This document shows positions 40,715 to 49,541 of a DNA stretch of 64,000 nt, piece by piece; the first letter of the stretch is position 1, and every line of letters starts with the position of its first letter. Both the position numbers and the translations under genes were made by a program. The notes beneath the pieces were generated by a model. That model had not been told where the DNA came from. It was given only the letters and a program-made list of their open reading frames with translations, and ran no database searches. The stretch spans positions 2,981,572-3,045,571 of the forward strand of contig OZ252022.1 in NCBI GenBank assembly GCA_965247615.1, in the 5' to 3' direction. The stretch comes from G965197715 sp965247615. Its GTDB lineage: Bacteria; Chloroflexota; Dehalococcoidia; Lucifugimonadales; UBA1127.

Positions 40715-41148
40715 CCAAGGTCCTGGTAGTCCACGGCGCCGGCATGAACATGCGCGGCAAAGCGCAGATAGAGGTCTTCGGCACGCAGACGCTGGACGAC
40801 TACAACCGCCAGATCCAGTCCTACGCCGACCAGCTCGGCGTTGCCGTGGAGCTCTTCCACTCGAACGTCGCCGGTGAGGTCGCCGACGCCTTCTACCGCG
40901 CCCACGACTCGGACGTTGACGCCGCCATCATCAACCCGGCGGGGTACATGGCCGGCGCTCCCGCCCTCGTCACGGCCATCGCACAGGTGCGCTTCCCCAC
41001 CATCGAGGTGCACGTCTCCAATCCCGCCGCGCGCGGGGCCAGCTCGGCATTTGCCCCGGTGTGCAAGGCCGTGGTGACGGGCCTTGGCCTGTACGGCTAC
41101 TACGTGGCCCTCCAGGGGGCCATTCAGCTGGCGGGCAAACAGCCCTAG
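40711..41148 (+). CDS. AroQ-like protein with degenerate active site
   Basis: The 145-residue protein has the layout of type II 3-dehydroquinate dehydratase: VLVVHGAGMNMRG (normally LNGPNLNLLGTREP), FHSNVAGEVADAF (normally SNHEGELI), INPAGYMAGAP and IEVHVSNPAARG. The catalytic Tyr is Phe (EVFG), the Arg of the flexible loop is missing and the His of NHEGE is Val. Glu and His in IEVHVSN remain. It therefore probably does not make dehydroshikimate. High GC separates it from the two genes before it, although its ATG overlaps the STAS-like stop. Confidence 0.75.
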   Translation: MTKVLVVHGAGMNMRGKAQIEVFGTQTLDDYNRQIQSYADQLGVAVELFHSNVAGEVADAFYRAHDSDVDAAIINPAGYMAGAPALVTAIAQVRFPTIEVHVSNPAARGASSAFAPVCKAVVTGLGLYGYYVALQGAIQLAGKQP

Positions 41149-41239
41149 AGTCAGCGGGCCGTCCATCCCGGCTTGGCCGGCGGATGAACGGCCCACCGTT
41201 CGTCCTGCCTTGGGCGGGCTGCGCTAGCGCGTTGAGCGG

Positions 41240-42283
41240 CTACGCTCGGACGCACGCCAAGTCGCTGACGGAGGGCACCGTCACGTTGAGCGGGCTCCAC
41301 GACCTGCCGCCGTCCCGGCTCCCGTACAGTTCACCGCTGCGCAGGCCCAGGTACACCCGGTCCGGGTCGGACTCGTCGAAGACGATGGCGTCGGTGAACT
41401 CCGTCGAGGACGGGCCCTGCTCCACGCCGGTCCAGTGCTCGCCCCCGTCGTCGGACCGGATGAGCGTCGCCTCCGCGCCGGACGGACGGGCGCGCCAGCT
41501 GCCCGGATTGCCGTTGGCCACCGCGGAGAGAATGACGGCCGGGTTGTCCGGGTGAATGGCCAGCGGGGCGGAGTACTCCTGCTCGAACTCCAACGCGGTT
41601 GGGTCCCACGACTCGCCCGCGTCCGTGCTCATGTAGAGCGCGCGGCCCTTGACGCGGCCGCTGCGCGCGTCGTGGCCGCCGGTGGCGATGAAGACGCGGT
41701 CCGGGTTCGTCGGGTCGACGGCGATGGTGTGCACGTCGGAGTCCAGCCCCTGGTCCAGCAGCTTCCACGTCTGACCGCCGTTGGTGCTCTTCATGATAAA
41801 GCCCACCTGAATGGCGGCGTAGATGGTGTCTGACGAGCGCGGGTCGAAGACGATGTGCCGCACGTGCGGCTCCACGATGGGCACGGGGTAGCTCACCGCG
41901 GCCAGGGAGGGCTCGTCCCACACGGACGCCATGCGCTCCCACAACCGTCCGGCGTCGTGGCTGACGAAGATGTCGATGGGTTCGCCGCCCGCGTAGATGG
42001 TGTTGGGGTCCTCCGGATCAATGGCCACGGAGCGCACCTTGCCCGGGCCGGACCTGCCGTAGGAGGGCTTGCCCCACGTCTCCCCGAAGTCCTCGCTGAC
42101 CCACACGCCGTCGCCCCGCGTGCCGGCGACCACGCGGTTGGGCTGCACCGCCTGCACGTCGAGCTTGGGAACAGCCCAACCCCTGAGGGAGGGCCCCTGA
42201 GTGTCCCAGTTCTGACCGTCCTCGCTCCTGAGCGTAAAGAGTCCCTGATCACTGCCCACGTAGAGAATTGTCGCTTGTCCCAT
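41240..42283 (-). CDS. BNR/sortilin-like beta-propeller protein
   Basis: The 347-residue protein is built of repeats with the Asp-box pattern SxDxGxTW: VSEDFGETWGK, VSHDAGRLWER, STNGGQTWKLL, STDAGESWDPT, RSDDGGEHWTG and SRDGGRSWSPL. Such propellers occur in sialidases, VPS10 domains and YCF48-like proteins. There is no signal peptide, so it is likely cytoplasmic. ATG 42283 is preferred because GGAGG lies 8 nt upstream. No catalytic residues are identified, and a binding or assembly role is possible. Confidence 0.82.
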   Translation of the reverse strand: MGQATILYVGSDQGLFTLRSEDGQNWDTQGPSLRGWAVPKLDVQAVQPNRVVAGTRGDGVWVSEDFGETWGKPSYGRSGPGKVRSVAIDPEDPNTIYAGGEPIDIFVSHDAGRLWERMASVWDEPSLAAVSYPVPIVEPHVRHIVFDPRSSDTIYAAIQVGFIMKSTNGGQTWKLLDQGLDSDVHTIAVDPTNPDRVFIATGGHDARSGRVKGRALYMSTDAGESWDPTALEFEQEYSAPLAIHPDNPAVILSAVANGNPGSWRARPSGAEATLIRSDDGGEHWTGVEQGPSSTEFTDAIVFDESDPDRVYLGLRSGELYGSRDGGRSWSPLNVTVPSVSDLACVRA

Positions 42284-42423
42284 CCTGCTCACCTCCCTCC
42301 GATTGGATGCGGCGCATGCCGCCGCACCTTGTCCTCTCGAGTCAGTGGCATTGTGCCACCGCGCCGCCCCGCTGTACAGCGCGCCTCGGAGTGTCCGGGC
42401 GCGCCTCGGACCAGGCCCGGCCC

Positions 42424-43734
42424 CTACGGCCCCCGGGGACCTGCGCCGGCCGGGGCCTTGGGACTGGGGGGCTTGGCAAAAAAGATGCAGACGGCGGACA
42501 CCAGGGTGGCCACGACAAAGAGACTGAAGATGAGCTCATAGCCTCCGGTGGCGTCATACGCCAGCGCCGCCGCCAGCGGCCCCCCGGCGTTGGCCGCGCT
42601 CTGCACCGGCCACACCACCCCCCGCACGGCGCCAAGTGAGTCCCGCCCGTAGTAGTCCGCGAAGATCACCTGCTGCAGCGTGAAGGAGCCGCCCTGCACC
42701 AGGCCGAAGTAGAGCCCCCACAGCAGCGCCGCCGGTGTCGACTCCAGGCGCAGCAGGAGCAGATAGCCGACAGCCGCAAGCAGAAAGGCGGCCGCTATGA
42801 TCTTGCGAATGGTGTAGCGCTCTGCCAGGAAGCCCGACGCCAGTGAGCCCACCGCCGATCCCGAAGACCACACGGCCACCACCGTGACGGCCACACCCGC
42901 GCCGATGCCCTTGTCCGTGAGGTACGGGATCATGTGAAGGCTGATGGCCGGGCCCGCTATGAAGGCCAGGCCAAAGGCCGTGACCAACAGGTAGAACGAC
43001 GGCTCCCGGAGCACCTGGCGGAGGGAGAGAGAGATTTCCCGGACTGGCGCAGTCCCGCCGGCGGGACCGGACTCCCCACGCCTCCCTCCCAAGCCCGCCT
43101 GTGGCGAGGCGCCGTCCGGGAGCAGGCCCAAGTCTTCCGGCCGCCTCCTCAGAAGTATCGCCGCAGGCAAGAGCGACACGACCCACACGACGATCCCCGC
43201 CAGGCCCGCGGCCAGGCGCCAGTTTCCGATGCTGACGAAGAGCTGGACGTAGAGCGGGGTCACGGTGTTCCCGGCCCGCATCCCCATGCTGCTGAACGCG
43301 ACGGCTCTCCCCCGCTTCCTGATGAACCACTTCGAGACCACAACGCTGCTGGCGATGCTCAGCACGCCCATGGCAACGATGCGGCCCAGGATCTGAAGCG
43401 CGTAGAACTGCCACAGGCTGGTTATCCAGGCCATCAGCAGGAGGGTTCCCCCCAGGACAAGGAGGGCAAGCGTCAGGAGCCACCGGGGGCCGAAGCGGTC
43501 CAGGAACGGGCCCACGGCCACCGCGACGACGGCGCCGATGAGGGTGCCCGCGGTCATGGAGCCGGTGAAGACGCTGCGGCTCCAGCCAAACTCCTCGGTG
43601 ATGGGCTTGAGGAAGACTCCGAGGACCGGAAACGTCTCGGCGCTCTGCGTGAACCCCGTGAGGGCAATGGCCAGGACGATGAACCAGCCATAGTAGATCC
43701 GGGGCTTCCCGGCCGCCTGCGGCTCAGCGCTCAC
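42424..43734 (-). CDS. MFS transporter (oxalate:formate / monocarboxylate type)
   Basis: The 436-residue protein has 12 hydrophobic segments. It opens YYGWFIVLAIALTGFTQSAETFPVLG and has FGWSRSVFTGSMTAGTLIGA, typical of the OFA/MCT branch of MFS. Motif A is GPFLDRFGPRWL. The GTG start is used. It would exchange or take up a small carboxylate. A second member of the same branch lies at 44711. Confidence 0.88.
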   Translation of the reverse strand: MSAEPQAAGKPRIYYGWFIVLAIALTGFTQSAETFPVLGVFLKPITEEFGWSRSVFTGSMTAGTLIGAVVAVAVGPFLDRFGPRWLLTLALLVLGGTLLLMAWITSLWQFYALQILGRIVAMGVLSIASSVVVSKWFIRKRGRAVAFSSMGMRAGNTVTPLYVQLFVSIGNWRLAAGLAGIVVWVVSLLPAAILLRRRPEDLGLLPDGASPQAGLGGRRGESGPAGGTAPVREISLSLRQVLREPSFYLLVTAFGLAFIAGPAISLHMIPYLTDKGIGAGVAVTVVAVWSSGSAVGSLASGFLAERYTIRKIIAAAFLLAAVGYLLLLRLESTPAALLWGLYFGLVQGGSFTLQQVIFADYYGRDSLGAVRGVVWPVQSAANAGGPLAAALAYDATGGYELIFSLFVVATLVSAVCIFFAKPPSPKAPAGAGPRGP

Positions 43735-43827
43735 GGGCGAGCACGGCTGCCCAGACAGTCAACCCTGCGCGCCGGTCCGCCGCGTTCTTCCCCTGCCCCC
43801 ATCACCTGTGCTGGGTAGCTGGCAGCG

Positions 43828-44241
43828 TCACGAGCCGGAGGTCCCAACCCAGCCGGTCTCCGAGAGGTCCACGGTGACGCCGTCCGGCCCAAGGAACTTG
43901 ACCTCCATGTTGGTCTGGCGCGGGGGGGCGGCCTCCATGCCGCCGAGGGGGCGGTGCTTCGCGCCCGCGTTCTCAATGCGCGCGCGTGCCTCCCCCATGT
44001 CCTCCACCTCGACGCCGAAGTGGTGGATGCCCGTGTACCGGGGCTTGCCCTCGGTGGTCGCCGCGTCATCGTCCTTGAACTTCAGCACCGCGAGATTGAT
44101 GTAGCCGTCGCTCAGGTAGTAACCCTCGGCCAGGGGCGAGTCCACCCTTCCAACCTCGGTGAGGCCGAGGCCGTCCTTGTAGAAGGCCGCGGTCTTGCCG
44201 GGGTCCTCGGTCGCGATGGCGATGTGCTTGATTCTGGCCAT
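43828..44241 (-). CDS. VOC-family protein
   Basis: The 137-residue single-domain VOC protein has KHIAIATEDPGKTAAFYKDGLGLTEV, then YINLAVLKFKDD and GIHHFGVEVEDMGEARARIENAG. The paired HIAIA and HHFGVEVED lines carry the metal His residues of methylmalonyl-CoA epimerase and glyoxalase-like members. GGAGGAGCC precedes the ATG. Activity is unassigned. Confidence 0.87.
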   Translation of the reverse strand: MARIKHIAIATEDPGKTAAFYKDGLGLTEVGRVDSPLAEGYYLSDGYINLAVLKFKDDDAATTEGKPRYTGIHHFGVEVEDMGEARARIENAGAKHRPLGGMEAAPPRQTNMEVKFLGPDGVTVDLSETGWVGTSGS

Positions 44242-44710
44242 GGCTCCTCCATCGCCCCAGCAATCGCTGGGCCGGGGCTACTGGCAGACTATAGGCGACG
44301 TACTTGGAGCCGTCAACTGCGCACCAACCCCGCCGTCATTCCCGCGAAAGCGGGAATCCAGAGGAGGCGCGGGGCCCACGCCGCGTTGCGGGATACACCC
44401 GCATGTGCTCCAGATTGGCGCCACTATGCCGAACACCGTCGACTTGGGGGCAGCGAACGGAGACGGTCACATCCCCTATTTTGTGCAGGCAATCAGACCA
44501 GCAAGCTGGCGCTGGCCGGTCTCGTTAGCTGGTTCGAGTCTTCGCAGGTGGGGCCTGGAAGGCGGCGCGCTCCAAGACGGACCGGACGGGATCCGGATAG
44601 TTCAAGACACGGGCGGGGCCGAGAGGGGGCCGTCTGGGAAGAGCGCGGCAACCCAACTGTCGCTTGACCGAAGAGGGGCGTGTTACGATGGACGTTACCC
44701 CCTCGAGGTT
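44242..44710. other. Intergenic region with type A repeat
   Basis: The 470-bp gap holds a type A palindrome at 44335-44361 and a CCCCTATTTTG motif near 44472. The reading frame of the downstream MFS gene is open across it, but the sequence is not protein-like. Confidence 0.5.
44335..44361. repeat. Interspersed palindromic repeat (type A)
   Basis: GTCATTCCCGCGAAAGCGGG with AATCCAG forms the standard hairpin. Confidence 0.85.
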
Positions 44711-46003
44711 GTGGAACTGCAGACGACGACTCCCCCTACCCGGTCGCGACGGCCTTTCTATGGCTGGTGGATCGTCGTCTCCAGCGTGGCGTTCCACGGG
44801 ATCACCGGCGCTGCGTTCGGCTTCACGTTCGGACAATACCTGCTGCGGTTCGAGGAGCATTTCGGCTGGAGCAAGTTCGCCATATCGAGCGCATTCTCCG
44901 CGTCGCAGCTTGCGGCGGGCGTTCTGAGCCCGGCCCACGGCTGGCTGATCGACCGATTCAGCCCCCGCTCGGTGGCGCGCGTGGGCGTCCTCGTCATGGG
45001 CGGCAGCTTCATGCTGTTGCCCGTCGCAAACTCGTTCCCGTTGTTCCTGGCGATCATCTTGATGATGTCGATCGGCATGAACCTGGCCGGCTGGCTCACG
45101 CTCACCACGGTCATCACGCGATGGTTCAGGCGGAAGCGGGCCCTTGCCCTTGGCCTGAGCTCGACGGGCATCGGCATCGCAGGTGTGCTGTCGCTCATCG
45201 TCGCCTGGTCGCTCACGACCCACGGCTGGCAGGCGACGGCGTTCGGCACGGGCGTAGTAATCATCATCAGCAGCATGCCGCTCGCTCAGCTGCTGCGAGG
45301 CTACCCGGAGCAACACGGCCTGCTCCCAGACGGCGCGCGCGCTTGGACGCCCTCGTCCGCCGACCCAACGCCCAGAGATCCGGACGTCGACGACTTCACC
45401 GTGGGCGAGGCGATGCGGGACCGCTCCTTCTGGTACGTCTCCTTCGGCCACGGTGTTGCGCTGATTGCCGTGTTCACGGTGCTGGTCCACCTCGTGCCGC
45501 ACCTGGTCGAAGGACTCGGCTGGAGCGAGACCTCCGCCCAAGCGATGCTCACCCTCGTTACCGTCACGAGCATCGTCGGGCAGGTCGGCGGCGGGTTCAT
45601 CGGCGACCGCTACAACAAGACGCGCATCGCCGCGTTCTGCATGTTGGGCCACGCAATCGGAATGGGTATACTTGTCGTAGCGCCTAACGGTTTCGTCATC
45701 GCCCTCGCCGCGCTGATTCACGGCCTGGCGTGGGGGACGCGCGGTCCGCTGATGATGGCGATTCGCGCCGATTTCTACGGGCGGCGGCACTTCGGGAAGA
45801 TTGCGGGATATTCGAACGTCATGGTCATGCTCGGGCCCCTCATCGGCCCCACCTTCGCCGGTGCCATGAGCGACCGCTTCGGCGACTACAGCGGAGCGTT
45901 CTTGGGGGTTGCGGTCATGGTCGCCATGGGCTCCGTGTTCTTCTTCTTCGCCCGCAAGCCCCCGGTTCCCGCGCGGCTCCGGCCAAGGACGGCAAACGCG
46001 TGA
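44711..46003 (+). CDS. MFS transporter (oxalate:formate / monocarboxylate type)
   Basis: The 430-residue protein has FYGWWIVVSSVAFHGITGAAFGFTFGQYLLRF in TM1, FGWSKFAISSAFSASQLAAG and motif A-like GWLIDRFSPRSVA. It is in the same branch as the transporter at 42424, and the two flank the VOC gene. The start is uncertain: a GTG at 44711 is the first plausible one, and its ribosome binding site (GAGG) is too close to be convincing. Transport of a carboxylate is the likely role. Confidence 0.85.
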   Translation: MELQTTTPPTRSRRPFYGWWIVVSSVAFHGITGAAFGFTFGQYLLRFEEHFGWSKFAISSAFSASQLAAGVLSPAHGWLIDRFSPRSVARVGVLVMGGSFMLLPVANSFPLFLAIILMMSIGMNLAGWLTLTTVITRWFRRKRALALGLSSTGIGIAGVLSLIVAWSLTTHGWQATAFGTGVVIIISSMPLAQLLRGYPEQHGLLPDGARAWTPSSADPTPRDPDVDDFTVGEAMRDRSFWYVSFGHGVALIAVFTVLVHLVPHLVEGLGWSETSAQAMLTLVTVTSIVGQVGGGFIGDRYNKTRIAAFCMLGHAIGMGILVVAPNGFVIALAALIHGLAWGTRGPLMMAIRADFYGRRHFGKIAGYSNVMVMLGPLIGPTFAGAMSDRFGDYSGAFLGVAVMVAMGSVFFFFARKPPVPARLRPRTANA

Positions 46004-46189
46004 CGCTGTCTCGCGTATGGGCAGGGGTGCGATGGGTGTCCCAGGTCCCGCCTGTCCCATTCTCTGTACCAGTCGTAATGTTAGTGTCGCAGGTCATTGA
46101 ACCCCTGCCGAGGCTACCAAGGCACAGCCCCCGGAGCCAGGTTGGTCCGGCTCCAAGACCTGGGCTAGGAGGCGTTCTACTCGGCACAC

Positions 46190-46420
46190 GTCGATGAGGT
46201 TCACATCAAGGCCGTGCTGCAGGCGGTGTTGAGGCCTGTGGCGTTGGCCGAGGCCTGCAGCGCGCGACTCTCGTGCCACAGCCGCAGAACGGGTCCAGCA
46301 CCCCGTCGCCGTAGTTGCTGCTTGCCTGGAGATCCGCCCGGCTTTCGTCGGCTCAGAGGCAAGATAGATTCCTCCGTGCAGTTCCTCTATTTCTGGCTCG
46401 GAGCGTGGCCCCTCTCTAAG
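46190..46420 (-). pseudogene. Remnant of a site-specific DNA methyltransferase
   Basis: On the reverse strand one frame reads LQASSNYGDGVLDPFCGCGT (about 46330-46272), the motif I region of a DNA methylase that typically reads ASSNEGDVVLDPFCGCGTT. The frame then shifts and stops. Another frame just upstream reads EEL-GGIYLASEPTKAGR, as in the segment before that motif. No intact frame exists, so this is a decayed gene. Confidence 0.55.
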
Positions 46421-46598
46421 CAGGCCTCCGCCGCCGCGGGCGCAGCACCAGTTCGCCGCCGCAGTGCGGACAAACACGGCCCATCGTGGCAGCGCACGAT
46501 GGGCAGAATGTGCACTCGTACGAACAAATCAACGCAGCGTCCTCAGGCGTCAATGGCGACCCGCAGCGTTCGCAACGGGCGCGCATCTCAAGTCCCAT
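46416..46598 (-). CDS. DUF1272-domain zinc protein
   Basis: The 60-residue protein has the family layout MGLEMRARCERCGSPLT, ICSYECTFCPSCA and VCPHCGGELVLRPRRR, with eight cysteines in CxxC-type pairs for zinc. GAAGGAAGGGTTAC lies before the ATG at 46598; a longer in-frame reading upstream is not conserved. It is intact although surrounded by decayed sequence. The role is unknown; small zinc-binding proteins of this kind may bind nucleic acid. Confidence 0.85.
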   Translation of the reverse strand: MGLEMRARCERCGSPLTPEDAALICSYECTFCPSCAATMGRVCPHCGGELVLRPRRRRPA

Positions 46599-46740
46599 GT
46601 AACCCTTCCTTCCAACCGGTCCCGGCGCGCCCTTCCTCGCCGTGAGTGGCGTAGCCATCACGCTTCCACCAGTCGAGCCCTCCGATCAGCTCGCGCACCT
46701 GGAATCCAAGGGTCAGAAGCTTCAGCGCCGCCTTCCACCC
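46588..46740 (-). pseudogene. C-terminal fragment of a rhodanese-like domain
   Basis: The reverse frame reads WKAALKLLTLGFQVRELIGG followed by LDWWKRDGYAT, the last helix and strand of a rhodanese domain that normally reads ATKAALKLLRLGFRVKELIGG. The part with the catalytic Cys is missing, and the upstream side is replaced by repeats. It touches the start of the DUF1272 gene. Confidence 0.5.
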
Positions 46741-46868
46741 CACCATAGACCCCATCACCCTTGAAGTCCACCATAGACACCTACCGACGCAACGCTCCCA
46801 ACCCACGCCCACATGGCCGTCGCGCCAGCGACCGCGCAGCGACCCATCCACCCCAGCCCACCCCAGCC

Positions 46869-46895
46869 GTCATTCCCGCGAAAGCGGGAATCCAC
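46869..46895. repeat. Interspersed palindromic repeat (type A)
   Basis: Standard ATTCCCGCGAAAGCGGGAAT hairpin unit. Confidence 0.85.
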
Positions 46896-47053
46896 AGGGC
46901 GGGGCGGCGCAGCGCATCCCTCACCCCGGCCCCCTGTGCCACCCGCCTCTTGTCAAGACAGCATATACGTTCTATTCTTACGTACATCAACCGCCGATGA
47001 AGGCGGCCAGGAAGGTGGGACACCGTAGACAACCGGTCCAATGTGGCCACCCC

Positions 47054-47090
47054 GCAACCCTCCCCCCACATGGCCGTCGCGCCAGCGACC
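47054..47090. repeat. Interspersed repeat (type B)
   Basis: Full copy with CACATGGCC centre. Confidence 0.85.
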
Positions 47091-47363
47091 CGGCGCGATG
47101 TGGCGGCGCACGGGCCGTCAGCGGGCAGCGGCGGGGGAGCGGAGGCGCGGGCGCCGTACCGGCGCCGACGTGCCCACTCTCACCAGCCCGGACTTTGTTC
47201 TGACAAGTGGGGCGCAAGTTGCCCCGACGTGTGGAGCCGTGGCCGGCGGGCCTCGGCCGCCGTCGGAGGGATGGCGGTCCTGGTCCTACGAAGCCGGTCC
47301 GGCCGCTGACACCGCCTCGGCGTGGAGCGTCCTCCCGTACATGCGACCGCCCGCAGCGGCCCC

Positions 47364-47418
47364 GCAACCCTCCCCTACAAGGCCGTCGCGCCAGCGACCC
47401 CGCGAAGGCGGGAATCCA
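47364..47418. repeat. Composite type B plus half type A repeat
   Basis: The type B unit with the TACAAGGCC centre (47364-47399) runs directly into CGCGAAGGCGGGAATCC, the right half of a type A unit. Confidence 0.8.
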
Positions 47419-47434
47419 CCGGGAGGGGCGGCGT

Positions 47435-47467
47435 CCCTCCCCCCACATGGCCGTCGCGCCAGCGACC
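47435..47467. repeat. Interspersed repeat (type B)
   Basis: Copy with a changed left end (CCCTCCCCCCACATGGCC) and the standard GTCGCGCCAGCGACC hairpin. Confidence 0.75.
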
Positions 47468-47807
47468 CCCGCGAGGAAAGGAGGCCCCCATGCCCGCAGG
47501 TGGACGCAGACACGGCCCTGCTGGAGGTCATGCAGCGTGCCCCCACCAGGAGTAACCCCCTCTTCGCCTATCTGCGGAAGACACCCCCTGGGCCAACCGG
47601 CCCGGCAAGGGACCCAGACCGAAGTCAATCAAAGGAGGACCATCCAACAGCCTCGGCAAGGGCGCCCCCGCCAGGAAACAATTGCTGTTTTACCCCCCGG
47701 CCAGCTTCAAAAGACGACAAAAAAACACAAAGCAATCTTACACAGGGGGATTAATCATACGGCACTTCTGCTCACCGGGGCGGCCAAGCTCTCCAACGGC
47801 GCGCCCC

Positions 47808-47843
47808 GCAACCCTCCCCCACATGGCCGTCGCGCCAGCGACC
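47808..47843. repeat. Interspersed repeat (type B)
   Basis: Full copy immediately beyond the 3' end of the MATE gene. Confidence 0.85.
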
Positions 47844-47852
47844 GCCAGCGAC

Positions 47853-49406
47853 CTAGAGCACCTTGACCCGCAGCCACCGGCCGTGGACGAAGTAGATCGC
47901 GTAGAGGAGAAAGCGCACCGTCATGGCGCCCGCCGTGGCGATGGCGATGCCGTACTGCCCCAAGACGGTCCATTGCGAGAGGGCGTAGGCCGCGGGAATC
48001 TCCAGGATCCACTCAACCACCAGGTTCACCACCATCGGCGCCATGGTGTCGCCCGCCACGCTGAAGGACTGCTGGTAGACCATGCTCGTGCCCATGGCCA
48101 GCCCGCCAATGGCCTGGATACGGAGCCAGATGGCTCCAACCTCCACGAACTCCGGGTCGTTGTTGAAGACGGCGATGAAGACGGCAGGGAAGGCGAAGAG
48201 GAAGATGGCCACCACGCCCCGGATGGCCGTGACGTAGGCTGCGGCCCATCGAACGGTGCTCTTGGCCCGTTCCGGCCTCCCGGCGCCCAGGTTCTGGCCC
48301 ACCAGGACCCCAGAAGCCCGTCCCAAGCCCATGCTCCCCAGGCTCGTGAAGTGCTCAAGGTGCCGGGTGATGGTGAAGGCGGCCAGGGCCGCGTCGCCGA
48401 AGGGGGTGACCAGCCGGATCAGGATCAGCTGCGCGAAGACCCGCTCCATCATCGCCACGGAGGCCGGCCCGCCAATCTTGACCATGCGCAGCATGAGGGG
48501 AAAGTCCAGACGGTAGCCCTGCAGGGTCAGGTGGAGTTGAGAGCTGCCGGTGAAGAGGGCGTAGAGGTTCCAGATCATGCCCAGGGAGTGCGCGACCACG
48601 CTGGCCACGGCCGCGCCGGCAATGCCCATCTCGGGAACGCCAAGCCAGCCAAAGATGAGGAAGGGGCTGAGGACCAGGTGGACGACCCGCGACAGCATGG
48701 TCGCCTTCATGGGCGTCATGGAGTCCCCCGAGGCCTGGAGGGCGGAGCCCGTGGACATGCGGAAGTTCATGGCCGCGGCGCCCACGAACTGGATTCGCAG
48801 GTAGAGGGACACCTCCGCGACGACGGCGTCGCTCACGCCAACGATGTGCAGCAGGCTGTCGGCAAGGAAGAGGCCGATGAAGACCAGGATCATGGCGAAG
48901 ATGGCGGTGAGGGTAAACCCCTGGAGGGCCACGTGGTTCGCCAGGTCGATACGGCCCGCGCCCACCGCCCGGGAGATCATGGCCTGCATGCCCATGTCCA
49001 GGCCCATGCGGCCGGTCATGATGAGCCGCGAGTAGGACTGGGCTACGCCCAGGCCGCCGATGGCGCGAAAGCCGACGGCGTGGCCCACCCAGAAGAGGTC
49101 CGCTGTCTGGTCCAGGGAGTTGAGGGCCCCCTCCACCATCTGGGGCCAGGAGAGGGTCCAGAGATTCTTACGGACGCTTCCTTCCGTGAGATTCCGGTCC
49201 CTGTGGGCCGCCACGCGGCCGCCTCTGCCCCTCCGCCCTCCTTCTCCAACACGGACATTGAGAATGTCTTCGGCAGATGCGGGAGACGCCGGCCGCTGTT
49301 GACTCGAAGGAGTATCGGCTCCGGGCGGAGCCTCTTTCTCATCGGACAAGAGGCATCCAGTCCTTTCAATGAGGGCGCGGGCCCTGGTGGGGACACGAGG
49401 AAGCAC
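47853..49406 (-). CDS. MATE-family efflux transporter
   Basis: The 517-residue protein has about 12 membrane segments. The two MatE repeats are visible: LWTLSWPQMVEGALNSLDQTADLFWVG near residue 85 and MLRMVKIGGPASVAMMERVF near 305, each followed by VGQ/SRAVGAG-type lines (MISRAVGAGR, VLVGQNLGAGRPERAK). Expected role: Na+ or H+ driven export of drugs or metabolites. The N-terminal 75 residues are hydrophilic and may be over-called; a TTG at the LLSDEK position is an alternative start. Confidence 0.9.
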   Translation of the reverse strand: MLPRVPTRARALIERTGCLLSDEKEAPPGADTPSSQQRPASPASAEDILNVRVGEGGRRGRGGRVAAHRDRNLTEGSVRKNLWTLSWPQMVEGALNSLDQTADLFWVGHAVGFRAIGGLGVAQSYSRLIMTGRMGLDMGMQAMISRAVGAGRIDLANHVALQGFTLTAIFAMILVFIGLFLADSLLHIVGVSDAVVAEVSLYLRIQFVGAAAMNFRMSTGSALQASGDSMTPMKATMLSRVVHLVLSPFLIFGWLGVPEMGIAGAAVASVVAHSLGMIWNLYALFTGSSQLHLTLQGYRLDFPLMLRMVKIGGPASVAMMERVFAQLILIRLVTPFGDAALAAFTITRHLEHFTSLGSMGLGRASGVLVGQNLGAGRPERAKSTVRWAAAYVTAIRGVVAIFLFAFPAVFIAVFNNDPEFVEVGAIWLRIQAIGGLAMGTSMVYQQSFSVAGDTMAPMVVNLVVEWILEIPAAYALSQWTVLGQYGIAIATAGAMTVRFLLYAIYFVHGRWLRVKVL

Positions 49407-49541
49407 GCCGCCCGGACGCTATGGCGAGCGGGGCTTGCTGAAGCGGAGACTACCGCTATACCCAGGGCATGTCAACCGCGATGGGGAAGCGCGGCGAGGG
49501 CCGCCGCACCAACGGCCGCGGGGGAACAGCGCCGCAAGGTG

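Larger units (their letters stand above)
46741..47852. other. Non-coding repeat-rich region
   Basis: More than 1.1 kb without a supportable gene. It contains CCACCATAGAC direct repeats near 46740-46790, type B units at 47054, 47364, 47435 and 47808, and type A units at 46869 (whole) and 47399 (half). The 47500-47760 part is lower in GC, with runs such as GACAAAAAAACACAAAG. The frames that remain open here translate the repeats and are not genes. Confidence 0.65.

Noticed and set aside
46094..46477. 127-codon reverse frame as a real gene
   Set aside because: It mixes frames of the decayed methylase. The conserved motif I lies in a different frame, so it is not an intact product.
47490..47555. 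Short frame after AAGGAGG reading MPAGGRRHGPAGGH
   Set aside because: Only 21 codons, of biased composition and within repeat-rich sequence. It may be a remnant, but is not supportable as a gene.
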